Shown here: one piece after another, positions 31,120-39,933 of the stretch
How the letters are laid out: each line of letters opens with the position of its first letter
How positions within the stretch are numbered: position 1 is the first letter of the stretch
Origin: Blastocladiella britannica
Taxonomy: Eukaryota > Blastocladiomycota > Blastocladiomycetes > Blastocladiales > Blastocladiaceae
Direction of reading: 5' to 3'
Length of the DNA: 39,933 bases
NCBI GenBank assembly: GCA_025349905.2
Contig: MU624619.1
Coordinates: 1 to 39,933 of the forward strand
Notes under the pieces: generated by a model
Seen by the model: only the letters and a program-made list of their open reading frames with translations
Databases searched by the model: none
What the model was told of the DNA's origin: nothing
Program-made: the position numbers and the translations under genes

Positions 31120-32906
31120 TCAGAAGTGGGGTGGGTAGTGATCCAGGGCGCGCAGTTGCCGTTGGTCCTCGTCTTGGTGTCGGTAGTGCTGGGGCTGTTG
31201 CTGGTGGTGAGCCAACGACGACGACTCGAGCAGAGGCGGCCGTGTCGATGCGGAGAGCTGTGCGGGGCCTGGGGGAGGAACGTACGGCAACGGCGCGATC
31301 CGGTGTGATTGGCTCCATGACTGCAGCGGCAGCGGCTGTGACTGTGGCAGCGACAGTGGCGGCTGAGCTGGGGACGACGTAGCGGCCACGGGCGGAGGGA
31401 ACGGTTTACCAAAGAACCCAGCCGACCGCGCCGACGAAGGACCCACGCCGGGAGAAGGGAACCCCACCGATCGAGTGGACACGGGCGAGGGGTACTTGGC
31501 CGAGATGGGCGGTAAGGGTGCGTGTGCGAGCGGGTACGGCGCCGACATAGTCCGTGACGGGTACATGCCGCTGGAGGAGGGGTTGGCAGCGGCGGCCGTG
31601 TCGAGCGGTGGCGGTGGCAGCGCCAAGGGGCGAGTGGCGGTCGGCGGCGTGCGCCAGTGAGGCGGCAGTGTGTGCGTGAAGGTCGCTGAACTGACGCGAG
31701 CCAATTGTACGGGATGTTCGGAGGGCGACCGCGACAGCGTCGGTGGCGAGTGGCCCATCAGCGGCAGCACGTAGGGAGAGTACGGCAGCGTCTGCGGAGA
31801 CTGGAGCGGCGTGTACGACATCGCGTGTTGGTGGTGGTGCTGAACGTGGTGGTGGTCCCGCGAAGCATGCATTGCAGTCGTCGACAGGTGCACCAGTGCG
31901 CTGGCAGCCGACACCGCGGGATCCAAGCGAGGACCGAGCGAAGGCGAGTCGGGTGACCGATCAGAAGCGGGTTTTGGCCGGCGTGGGTTGAGGCGTAGTT
32001 GGTGCGGGCCACCGGCGTCCTCTCCTGCCACCATCAGCGTAGGGCTTGTCGATGCGGACGGGTGCGCGTGGCGGCGGTGATAATGATCCAGATCTGGCGT
32101 GGTCGCGTGACTGTCCATGCGCCGCACCCTCTCTGGCGGAGTCGCAGCAGCAGATGATACAGCCGAAGAAGGAGCGGCCGGAGCCCCCGCCGGCATCTTG
32201 CGCGAAAGCGACAAGGACGTGTCGTTGCCAATCGAGTACAGGCCCTCGGGGACCACCACGTTCGCGAGGGCCGGATCCCGCTCGGGCGTCAGCATCGCCG
32301 GGTCGCCGTCGCGCGCATAGTAGTGGATCAGGCGGTACTTGTGGCCGGTGGTGGTGGCAATGGCCAGTGACCGTTTCTTGAGTAACGGCGTGTCGCGAGC
32401 GGCGGCCAGCGCGTGGGTCTGGGCGGCCGAGGCGGCATCGATCCGCGTGCGGTCCGGGAGCGAAAAGTACTCGAAAAAGTTGGCGCGCATCTTTATGAAT
32501 TAATAAGGCCCGATCGGGAAGGTGGTGAGTAAAATTACTTTTGCCCTCACTTTCCCATTTGCAGTCGCGCATGCATATCCACATGCACATGCGTAGCAGT
32601 TGCTTGGGAAAAACAAATAATAAAGGCATAGCATACCCGGGACGACGACCAGTTGCGCGAGTCGGCCCACCGCCGCACCTGCGACTCGGACTCTTCCAGC
32701 ACAAATGTGGCTCCGGGCTCAATCATGGTGGCACGCTCAAAATCGGTGAGCCGGCGGGTGGCTCGCGGTAGTATATTGGTGCGTGCGGCCTCTATCACCA
32801 GCAGCGCATCGTCAACCGACCGCACCGACCCGTGCCAGGTCACCGACGCGGACATGAGGTCAAGGGGGCCGGAGGTCTGTGGGCCAAGTGTTTGCGGGGA
32901 GGCCAT
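31120..32906 (-). CDS. WOPR-domain transcription factor (Gti1/Pac2/Wor1 family)
   Basis: Fungal DNA-binding regulator. In other fungi relatives control morphological switching, sporulation and gluconate uptake. Two exons, 32906-32637 and 32490-31120, give 546 residues. WOPR box a spans about 20-105: TWHGSVRSVDDALLVIEAAR, LPRATRRLTDFERA and RRWADSRNWSSSR, then across the intron FFEYFSLP. Box b is KKRSLAIATTTGHKYRLIHY, after a linker of about 20 residues. The rest is Pro/Ser/His/Gln-rich and probably disordered, as in the family. The 146-nt intron, the longest in the window, sits inside WOPR box a at phase 0. It contains an alternating purine-pyrimidine stretch near 32565-32595. The stop is 74 nt from the convergent NBAS stop. 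Confidence 0.92.
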
Positions 32907-33589
32907 GTTTTCTATTTTAATCGATTGGGTTTCTGAATGAAGGCCGAGAGAGAGGCGCGTGGGGAAACAAGCTTAAATCGGGTATTCTGGCCTGATTGGA
33001 TAACGTGGAGAAGTCAAAATAAAATAAGGAGAAGGTGAAAAAAGGTCGACCCGCCAAGCTTAAGTCGCCGAGCAGAGAGAATGAGGGTATTGTGCGGTTT
33101 TTGCGCACAACTGGCAGAGTGCGTGCGGACTTTCCACGAGGTGGATCGAAGATCCTTTGAAACAACGCACACAACGAACAGCAAGCTGTCAAGCCATGCC
33201 TTTTATCCTTGCCGCCACGATGGCCGACGCATTATTGACTTTGAGTTAGGTCTTTGTTGTCTACGGAGCGCAACAGCTTGCTCCTTGTTCATCGTCTGCA
33301 CCACAGAATAACTCTGCAGCGCAACAATTCTTATATCCACTTTCTTTTGGATTCATTGAGCTTGAACAAGGGATCCCAAAAACGGCATTTCTTCATACTT
33401 AATATATTTCTTGCACGTGGAATGGCGCAAGTGTGACAATATGCTCTGAAACATTTGAGCTTGAGTGTTGACCGCAGCTCGCTAGTATTGACCGATCACA
33501 GAAGCGAGCATAGTAGAGTATTACGCGCGCAATTCACAGCTTGATCGCACTCTTTCCCACGATACCACGGAATTAAATCGAAAAAAATT
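32907..33589. promoter_or_regulatory. Divergent intergenic region, WOPR factor / membrane protein
   Basis: These 683 nt lie between divergent genes. The sequence is moderately AT-rich with A-rich stretches (33020-33050) and no clear TATA box or repeat. Open frames on both strands are short and unlike the neighbouring coding sequence. I assign no gene. Confidence 0.4.
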
Positions 33590-36192
33590 ATGCTCCCATT
33601 CCCGCTCTCGGCTCAATCCGCCACCCGCGCACGCGGGGCCACTGAGGCGCTACATGCCGCGCCACACCGGATCGGGCCATCTCCGGCGCCCCCACGCATG
33701 CGCAGCTCGACCTGGGCCCACGATGATGATGACAGAGCAACCCGGTCTCGTTCTCAACGGATGCATCGCGACAGTGACGGCGAAGGACTGACAGGCGCGA
33801 TCACGGCACTCTTGGCCGCTGCTCACACTCACGCCGATCTGGGCTTGGCCACTGGGGCTCTGGCACTGGCAACTGCCGCGACATGGTTGGTGGCCAGCCC
33901 GACATCGCCCGCATTCGTGGCCGCTGCTCCCGCTACCTTTGCTGCCCTGGCCCATGCAATCGCCACCATCGCTGCTGTCGCCGTCGCATGGGCGGGATTC
34001 TCGGACAGAGCTGTCCCACTGGCGACATTGCTGACTGATGACGAAGCCGTTGACGACGACGAGAATGCCAGGGCCAAGGCGATCGGAACTTTGTTTGGAT
34101 CGGTCGCCAAGTCGCGATCACGCCGCTCGAGCTTGGCCCCTCCCAGCGATCCGCTACTGCCTGTCTCCCAACCCAAAGCAGCTTCAACCATGACAGAGGG
34201 GATCATGAGCAGTGTCTGCCATGGCCGATGGACCAATCTTTTCTTACGCGGCACCATTCAAGCTGCTTCACTGATCGCACTCATAAGTGCGCTTGCCAGC
34301 GCCGACATTTCGGCATTTGCATTTGGACGGGTACTCTCTCTGTTTTATGATCATTTGGCAAATGCAAGGAGCTCACAATATGGAAAAAAAAAAATTAGAT
34401 AGGATACACCGGGATCCAGCTCCTGTCCGGGACTCACAGTGCCATGGCCGCATGTGCCTTTGCCTTATTGGCACAGTTCGGATCGCTGTCGGCGCCGGCA
34501 AGAAGCATCCTACTGGTACTCATTTCCATGTGTCTTGGCCGTGTGGACTCGATCTTGGCCCGATCAAATCCAAAAACATATGCGGTCGTGATTATCCACA
34601 GCACAGCCGCAACGCTCGCCATGGGCGCCGCCCACTGGGTATCCGAACCCGCGTGGCTCGTGGTCGAAGACTTGTCGAGCCGGCCGATCGTCACTTGCTT
34701 TTTCGCGCTAGCATGGGCGGCCGCCAGTGCCAGCACGTCGTCTACATCGTCCCTTGCGGCCGGCGGCGCTTCCGCGGTGCTGGAGCACGCTCGACTCCCG
34801 TTCCGCTGCATCGCGCATCTCGGCGCCGACCTTGCCCTCCTGGCGACCGTCGCGTGGGCGGCAGCGACTGCCCATACGGGCGCACTGCGCGGAATCCAGT
34901 CGCCTTGGCTGATGCTCTACGCTACAATGGTAATTCAGGTCGGAGTGTACATTCGGTGGGTCATTTGGCCCGTCTCGCCCCCTTTCTCAGCATTGTGGCA
35001 CATCCCTCCCACACCTACGGACGACAGCGCTCGCAAGATGAAATGGAGCAGAGGATTGCTGGCTGCAACGGCACTGTATGGCGGCGCGTGTGTTTTCTGG
35101 AGCCAGTTTGCCAACCCAGTGTCCGAGACAGTGCGGCTGGTCTTGGTTCCAACGGAAGCAGGTGACAAAGCGATGGTCCGGTACCGACACACCGAATGGC
35201 AGGGCCGCATTTCCAGCGCCGATGTGCGCGCACCATCCACTTCCTCACCTCCCACACCACTGTCCGAGCTGGTGGTGGGCATGATTGCACCATCGGTCCT
35301 TGCTGTCGCCGAAGCGCTCGGCACCGCGTCTCTGTGGACCCGCTCCTCTTCCTTCGTCAACGACTCATCAACAGCCAATGAGACGACGGCCCACTGGCAC
35401 CTGTACGTCCCCGACAACGCCACGCTAACGGCCGCGACCATTAGTGGTCGGGCCGCTCGGTTGCCTGGACTGGCGCACGTGGCGATAGCACATCGCGGCG
35501 CAGTGGACGCACTTGCGATCATGGCCGCCGAGTCGCCTGCGGGTCGGTGGTTTGCGGTCGGCGCGCCGGACGTCGCATGGAATGTGCGTGGGGTGCTGGC
35601 TATGGCTGCCGGCGCGGATCCGACACAACCGATCGCATGGACCGCGGCGGGAGAACCGGATGCGGAATCGGAATCGGGACCGGTGCTGAAAGCGGCGATC
35701 GTCTCGCGCGGGATGGTCAATGCTATGGGAACTGCATGCGGTGGGGACCGCAACGCGACCATGTCTCTCGACGCCTGCCTGAAACTCGTGCCAGTCAGTT
35801 TTAAGGGTACGCCGCCGTCACGCCGTCAGTTGGAGATGGGTGCGCGGCACGGATCGGTCGCCATGACCCCTGCCACTGCGGCGCCACGAGCGCGATTTGC
35901 GGCCGCAGTCACGGCCGCATTGCAGCTGGCGCCGGCCGAGTACGCGCGCTCCTGGACTTGGCAGGTACCGTGGGTTGACAATGAAGATCCGGTACTGACG
36001 CTGGTCCATGGTGTCGAGGCATCGCTGTCGCTGGGAAACAGCGTGGTACGGTACGCATTGGCTAGCGGAAGTGATGATCAGGCGATCATATACGAACGTG
36101 TGCGTGCGAGGTCAGAAGACGCGTGGGCGGATGCACTAGCGCCGCGGCGGATCGAGGTGGTGTGTGCTCGCCAAGCAAGCTGTGGTAATTGA
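33590..36192 (+). CDS. Polytopic membrane protein with large C-terminal domain, unrecognised
   Basis: Exons 33590-34330 and 34399-36192 join in phase 0 through a 68-nt intron (GTACTC...AATTAG), giving 844 residues. A Ser/Arg-rich head is followed by about ten hydrophobic segments between residues 85 and 440. Examples are ATGALALATAATWLVA, ARSILLVLISMCLG and WLMLYATMVIQVGVYIRWVI. After the last span (LLAATALYGGACVFWSQFA) comes a soluble domain of about 390 residues with several N-glycosylation sequons (NDSS, NETT, NATL, NATM) and scattered cysteines, suggesting a lumenal or extracellular location. An alternative acceptor at 34439 (CTCACAG) would break the frame. I recognise no transporter, receptor or enzyme motif, so no function is assigned. 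Confidence 0.78.
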
Positions 36193-36316
36193 CTTGATTC
36201 GTTTTTTCTTTTCTCTTTGCACAAAACTTCAACCAACACAGAGCCCGCCCAAGCAAAAAAGTCCCATATCGGCTGCATACGATATACAGCAATAATAATT
36301 GAAAATTAACGAGCGA

Positions 36317-39300
36317 ATGGACACGGCGCCCGCTCACCACCTCCCTGCCCGCGATCTCCTCTCTGACTCGGCCTTGTCCCTCACCCCCATGTCTGCTTCC
36401 GACCAAGACGACAGGTCGGCCCTGGACGCGCTTCTCTTGCTGGCGACTGGCCGTGCCGATACTTCGGTGCCGCCGACCATCGATGAAGATGTCGAGGCTG
36501 ATGTTGATACCGATACCGGCGCTGGTACCACCGATGCTGGCACTACGGAAGCGGAAGCCGAAGCCGACGCCGAGACTGGTATGGATGTTGATGTTCCCGA
36601 GGTGCCCATGAACGCCAACGAGCACCGCGCTTCGTCTGTGGATGCTCCCTCGCCGCGCCGCCTGCGCACGCCGTCTCCGGACCGGGCAGCCGACAGTGTG
36701 CCCAACAATGGTGATGTAAACGGCAATAAGGACAACAACAATGGTGAGGGCGAGAATGATGGCGACGACAGCAATACCGACGACAAGAATGGAGCGGATG
36801 CGGATGCCGACGAGTACGGACGCCACCGCCGCTCGCCCCAACAGTCCACGGGCGGTGCCGCTGCCGAGGGCGACGATGAGAGTGCCCCAGCTGCCCCCAA
36901 TGCCGAGCGTGCGCGCATGGAACGCCACGGGAGTCGTCAGTCACCCGCGTCCCCGGCCCATGGTCCCGTCCGTGGATACGACAGCTACACCGGAAGTGCC
37001 AGCGGCTACCGTGGAGACGACGGCGGCCGCGGTGGTGGATCGCGGTCTCAGTCACCGTCCGACAGCCGCGGCGGCGGCACCGGTCCCCGCCCCACCGTGG
37101 CGTCTGCGACATCTACTGGCGCTACGTCCACGTGCGCCCTGACTCGCAACAAGCCCGCCATGCCTGCCAATTGCCGCGTCATTTGCTGTAACTTGCCGCT
37201 CGAATATGACGACGAAGATCTGGTCAAGCTTGGCCAGCGCAGTACGCATATATTCCACTTTTATGGAATTTTCAGTTATCACTCACCCTAAGCCATTTAT
37301 AATCCAGTTGGCGAAGTCGTCGGCGTCAAGACCTTCCACAGCAAAGCCGCGCGTGCATCGGCGACCGGCCGCATCGAGTTTGCGACCCCAGCCCTGGCCG
37401 CTCGTGCCCGACAGGAACTCACCGGCGTATACCTGGACGACCGACGCCTGGGCGTGCGCGAGGATCGTGAGGCCGTGCCCGACAGCGCCAATCTCGGCGG
37501 GTACCAGCGATTTGACGGCAGCGCTTCCGGGGGCAGCTACGATTCCTTTTCCGGTGGCGCTCGGCGCGGCCGCAGTCGCAGCAGGGACCGGTTCAGCGGT
37601 GGAGACGGTGGTGGTGGTCAATGGCGCGACCGCATCAGCAGTCCCGATACGCACTCGCGCGGACGCCTGCCGTTGGATCGCCGGGTCGAAATCGGCCACA
37701 TCCCGGGCGAAATGCGCGACCACGACATTTTGCAGCACTTTAGTGCCGTCGGCGAATGCCGGGTGGTCCATCGCAACATCCACCGGCGCATGGTGGTGCT
37801 CGAATATGAGACCGGTCCGTCTGCCCAGCTGTGTATTCGTACGTTCATTTGTCTTGTTTTCTCTTGATGGCGGTTGGTTTTTTTTTGTAGAACATGTCTG
37901 ACCCACGACTGGACTCACTAACCACTGCTTTCGAAATGATGTATAGAACGCTTTGATGGCGCCCGATGGCTGGAAAGCACATTGACTGCGCGCCAGGACC
38001 GTGGTCCCTTGGATTCCCTCGGCTTTGTTGCCAAGCGCACTACGCAAGCGCCCTTACCGTTCCGTGCCGACCGGTCTTACTCGCCGCAGCCACAACAGCA
38101 GCAGCGACACAACCCCGATGGCCGGCCACACACGGGCGGCGGCTACGTCCGCTCGCAAGGGTCTTACCAGGACGATCGTGGCAGTGGCGGCGGGTCTCGC
38201 CAAGGGTACGGTGGGGGTCATGGGTACGGTGGTGGTCAAGCGTACGGTGGTCGTGGTGGCTTTAATGGCGGCAGCGGCGGTGGTAGCACGGGCTTCCGCG
38301 GACGCAACTCGTACCGCGGCGTTTCACCCCCGCCCCCACCAATGTCTTCCTCGGGTGGTGGCGGCGGCGGCGGCCGGCACGGTGGTGGCCAATGGGGCAA
38401 TAGCGATCACGGACGCGGTGGCGGCGACGACGGGTACGATAACAATGGCAGCGGCGGTAGGGCGGAACCGTATGGTGGTCGCGAGTACGATCGGTCATAT
38501 GATGCTGGTCACACTTATCGCGGCGGCGCAGGTGGTGGTGGTGGTGGCACAGGGCGCGATGGATACGATCATCACCGCGGTAGTGGTCATCATGGTGGCA
38601 ATGGCCGTTTCGATCGTGGAGGCTACCGTTCCGAATCGCGCGACTATGGTTCACCTGCGCAGCAACAGCAGCAGCACCACCACCGCTCTGGATACGGCGG
38701 CGGTGGTGGCGGTGGCAGTGGTATTGGATCCCCTGGCCAGTACGGCGGGCGCGGCGGCGGAACTGGCTGGTCAAACTCGGACTCTGACTGGCGCAACAAC
38801 AACAATGGTGGTGGTGGTCGCGGTGGTAGTAGCAGCGCCCACCGGTCATCCCGGTCGCGCGATCGCAGGGACCGCCCGAGCACGCATGGTATCGGTCCTA
38901 CTTCTGGTAGTGGTGCCCCTGATGTTGGTGGTCCTGGTAGTCAGCCCAGTGGTGGCGACTTGGCGTCCCTGGCGTCATCGCTCGGCCTGGTGCCCATTGG
39001 CGCGGCAGCACCGCAGAGTGCCCATGGGTTTGCGGCGCCCGCCTTGCTTCCTGGAATTGCTGGACCGCCGCCGCCGTCGACTGGCTACGGTGGTGCTGGC
39101 TACCCGATGATGGATCCCTACGGCGGGTATATGGGCGCTCCTTCGCAGCAGCAGCACCAATCAACGACTGGGCCGATGGACACTGGCTATGGTTACGGTG
39201 GTGGTGCTTCGTACATGGGTTATGGTCAGCCACTGCCGCAGCAGCACTCGCACCAGGTATGCTCCATTTCTTTCTCTTTTTTGTTGTTTTGCTCGGCAAT

Positions 39301-39435
39301 CAAAAACTCACGTTTGGCCATATTAAAAAATAGGATATGGCTCGGCTCATGCAACAGCAGCAATATGGTTACGGTCCCGCGCATGGTTCAGGGGTGGTCC
39401 CATCCCCGCAAATGCAGCAGCCTCCGCACCCTTGA
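36317..39435 (+). CDS. Two-RRM, RGG/glycine-rich RNA-binding protein
   Basis: Exons 36317-37241, 37308-37838, 37947-39256 and 39334-39435 encode 955 residues. The N-terminal 280 residues are disordered: acidic with Asp/Glu/Thr repeats, then Ser/Gly/Arg. RRM1 (about 286-370) has RNP2-like VICCNLP and a weak RNP1 (GRIEFATP). RRM2 (about 433-500) has VEIGHIPGEM and RMVVLEYET. From about 550 the chain is Gly/Tyr/Arg-rich with GGYRSESRDYG- and SRSRDRRDR-type motifs, a FUS/hnRNP-like tail likely to phase-separate. It ends in a short Gln-rich exon (DMARLMQQQQYGYG). The second intron (108 nt) has an earlier AG (37890) that would lead to a stop, so the later ATAG is used. The first ATG of the frame is 36317, 124 nt after the membrane protein stop. 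Confidence 0.87.
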
Positions 39436-39681
39436 TCGTGGAGAGCACCTATCCTCAAGGACAGCTTCACCCTCGCTCTATTTTTTTATTTTCCGGTCCT
39501 CGATCGCACTGTGCAAGCTCCATCGTGGAATTTTTTTTTTTCTTGTTTCTCGTTCCTATCCGCATTTTGGTACTCTCTTTTGGTCATATTGGAAATGTTA
39601 TTTATTTGCCTACCACCACCATTATTGGCTATATACGCGGATCGAAAATTGGCATGGTTGAAATGAGGTAAAAAGATGATT

Positions 39682-39914
39682 TTACTTGGGCGACCCTTGG
39701 ATGGTGATTACCACCCGCCGCGACCCACCGTGATCCCGGTGCTCGCACAACCAGATACCTTGCCAGGTCCCGAGCGCCAATCTACCATCGCGGATCGGAA
39801 CCGTCACTGACGCGCCCATCAGCGACGCCTTGACGTGGCCGGGCATGTCGTCGGGCCCTTCGTCCGTGTGCACGTACGGCGCATCCTCGGGCGCCAGTCG
39901 ATTGAGCATCATCT
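39682..39914 (-). CDS. YjbQ/UPF0047-family protein, 3' exon only
   Basis: The last exon of a gene that enters from the right edge. Its 76 or so residues contain the UPF0047 core: HTDEGPDDMPGHVKASLMGA, VPIRDGRLALGTWQGIWLCE and HRDHGGSRRVVITIQG. The conserved GTWQGI and HxNHGG-like (here HRDHGG) signatures are those of bacterial YjbQ, reported to have thiamine-phosphate-synthase activity; eukaryotic function is unclear. The exon probably begins at 39914 after an AAG acceptor, supplying the end of a Glu codon before MMLNRLAPED, a common family string. The upstream bases are a homopolymer, as in other introns here. The 5' half of the protein is outside the window. It converges on the RNA-binding gene with a 246-nt gap. 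Confidence 0.88.
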
Positions 39915-39918
39915 CTTG

Positions 39919-39933
39919 TTTTTTTTTTTTTTT
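39919..39933. repeat. Homopolymer at window edge, inside a probable intron
   Basis: Fifteen T (A on the coding strand) close the window just upstream of the YjbQ 3' exon. The opposite edge starts with 11 A. Such runs are typical of the introns seen here and may mark contig ends. Confidence 0.6.

Noticed and set aside
38001..39110. Alternative plus-frame of 369 codons in the glycine-rich region
   Set aside because: It is a Val/Ala/Thr-rich shadow of GGN repeats. The other frame joins in register to the second RRM and to the last exon.

Overview
The window is nuclear DNA from a eukaryote with a compact, GC-rich genome. It is most likely an early-diverging zoosporic fungus, and Blastocladiomycota (Catenaria/Allomyces-like) is my best guess. 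Reasons: (i) genes are split by short AT-rich GT-AG introns. I predict 28, of which 26 are 52-77 nt, and most carry an A or T homopolymer. (ii) The content is eukaryotic (NBAS/Sec39 tether, SWS1, yeast-type DPH6 with RidA domains, Zrc1/Cot1-like zinc transporter). (iii) A WOPR (Gti1/Pac2) transcription factor is a fungal hallmark. (iv) A guanylate-cyclase-type protein and a trimethyllysine dioxygenase fit early-diverging rather than Dikarya yeast lineages. The genus-level guess is inference.

Layout, left to right: unassigned flank (1-1011); F-box/ankyrin-like protein (+, 1012-3497); trimethyllysine dioxygenase (-, 3539-5085); diphthine-ammonia ligase DPH6 (-, 5113-7595); TCP11/Sok1-family protein (+, 8173-11865); SWS1/ZSWIM7 (-, 11905-12565); large unrecognised coiled-coil protein (+, 12752-17068); UPF0390 small basic protein in three short exons (-, 17179-17574); CDF zinc transporter (-, 17679-19449); coiled-coil protein with a degenerate guanylate-cyclase domain (+, 20322-22824); NBAS/Sec39 (+, 23141-31045); WOPR transcription factor (-, 31120-32906); unrecognised polytopic membrane protein (+, 33590-36192); two-RRM glycine-rich RNA-binding protein (+, 36317-39435); and the 3' end of a YjbQ/UPF0047 gene (-, 39682 to the edge).

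These are mostly unrelated housekeeping functions: carnitine and diphthamide synthesis, recombination repair, zinc homeostasis, Golgi-ER tethering, RNA binding and transcription. I see no operon or defence-type cluster. Spacing is very tight. Convergent stops lie 39-41 nt apart in two places. The DPH6 stop is only 27 nt upstream of the dioxygenase ATG on the same strand, with an AATAAA in the gap.

The most unusual locus is the cyclase. The first metal-binding Asp of its class III fold is replaced by Gly. Its reading frame is also broken by a 23-nt segment flanked by the direct repeat TGCGCAG; skipping that segment gives a domain of conserved spacing. Exon boundaries were set by eye from splice consensus, frame and family conservation, with no transcript data.
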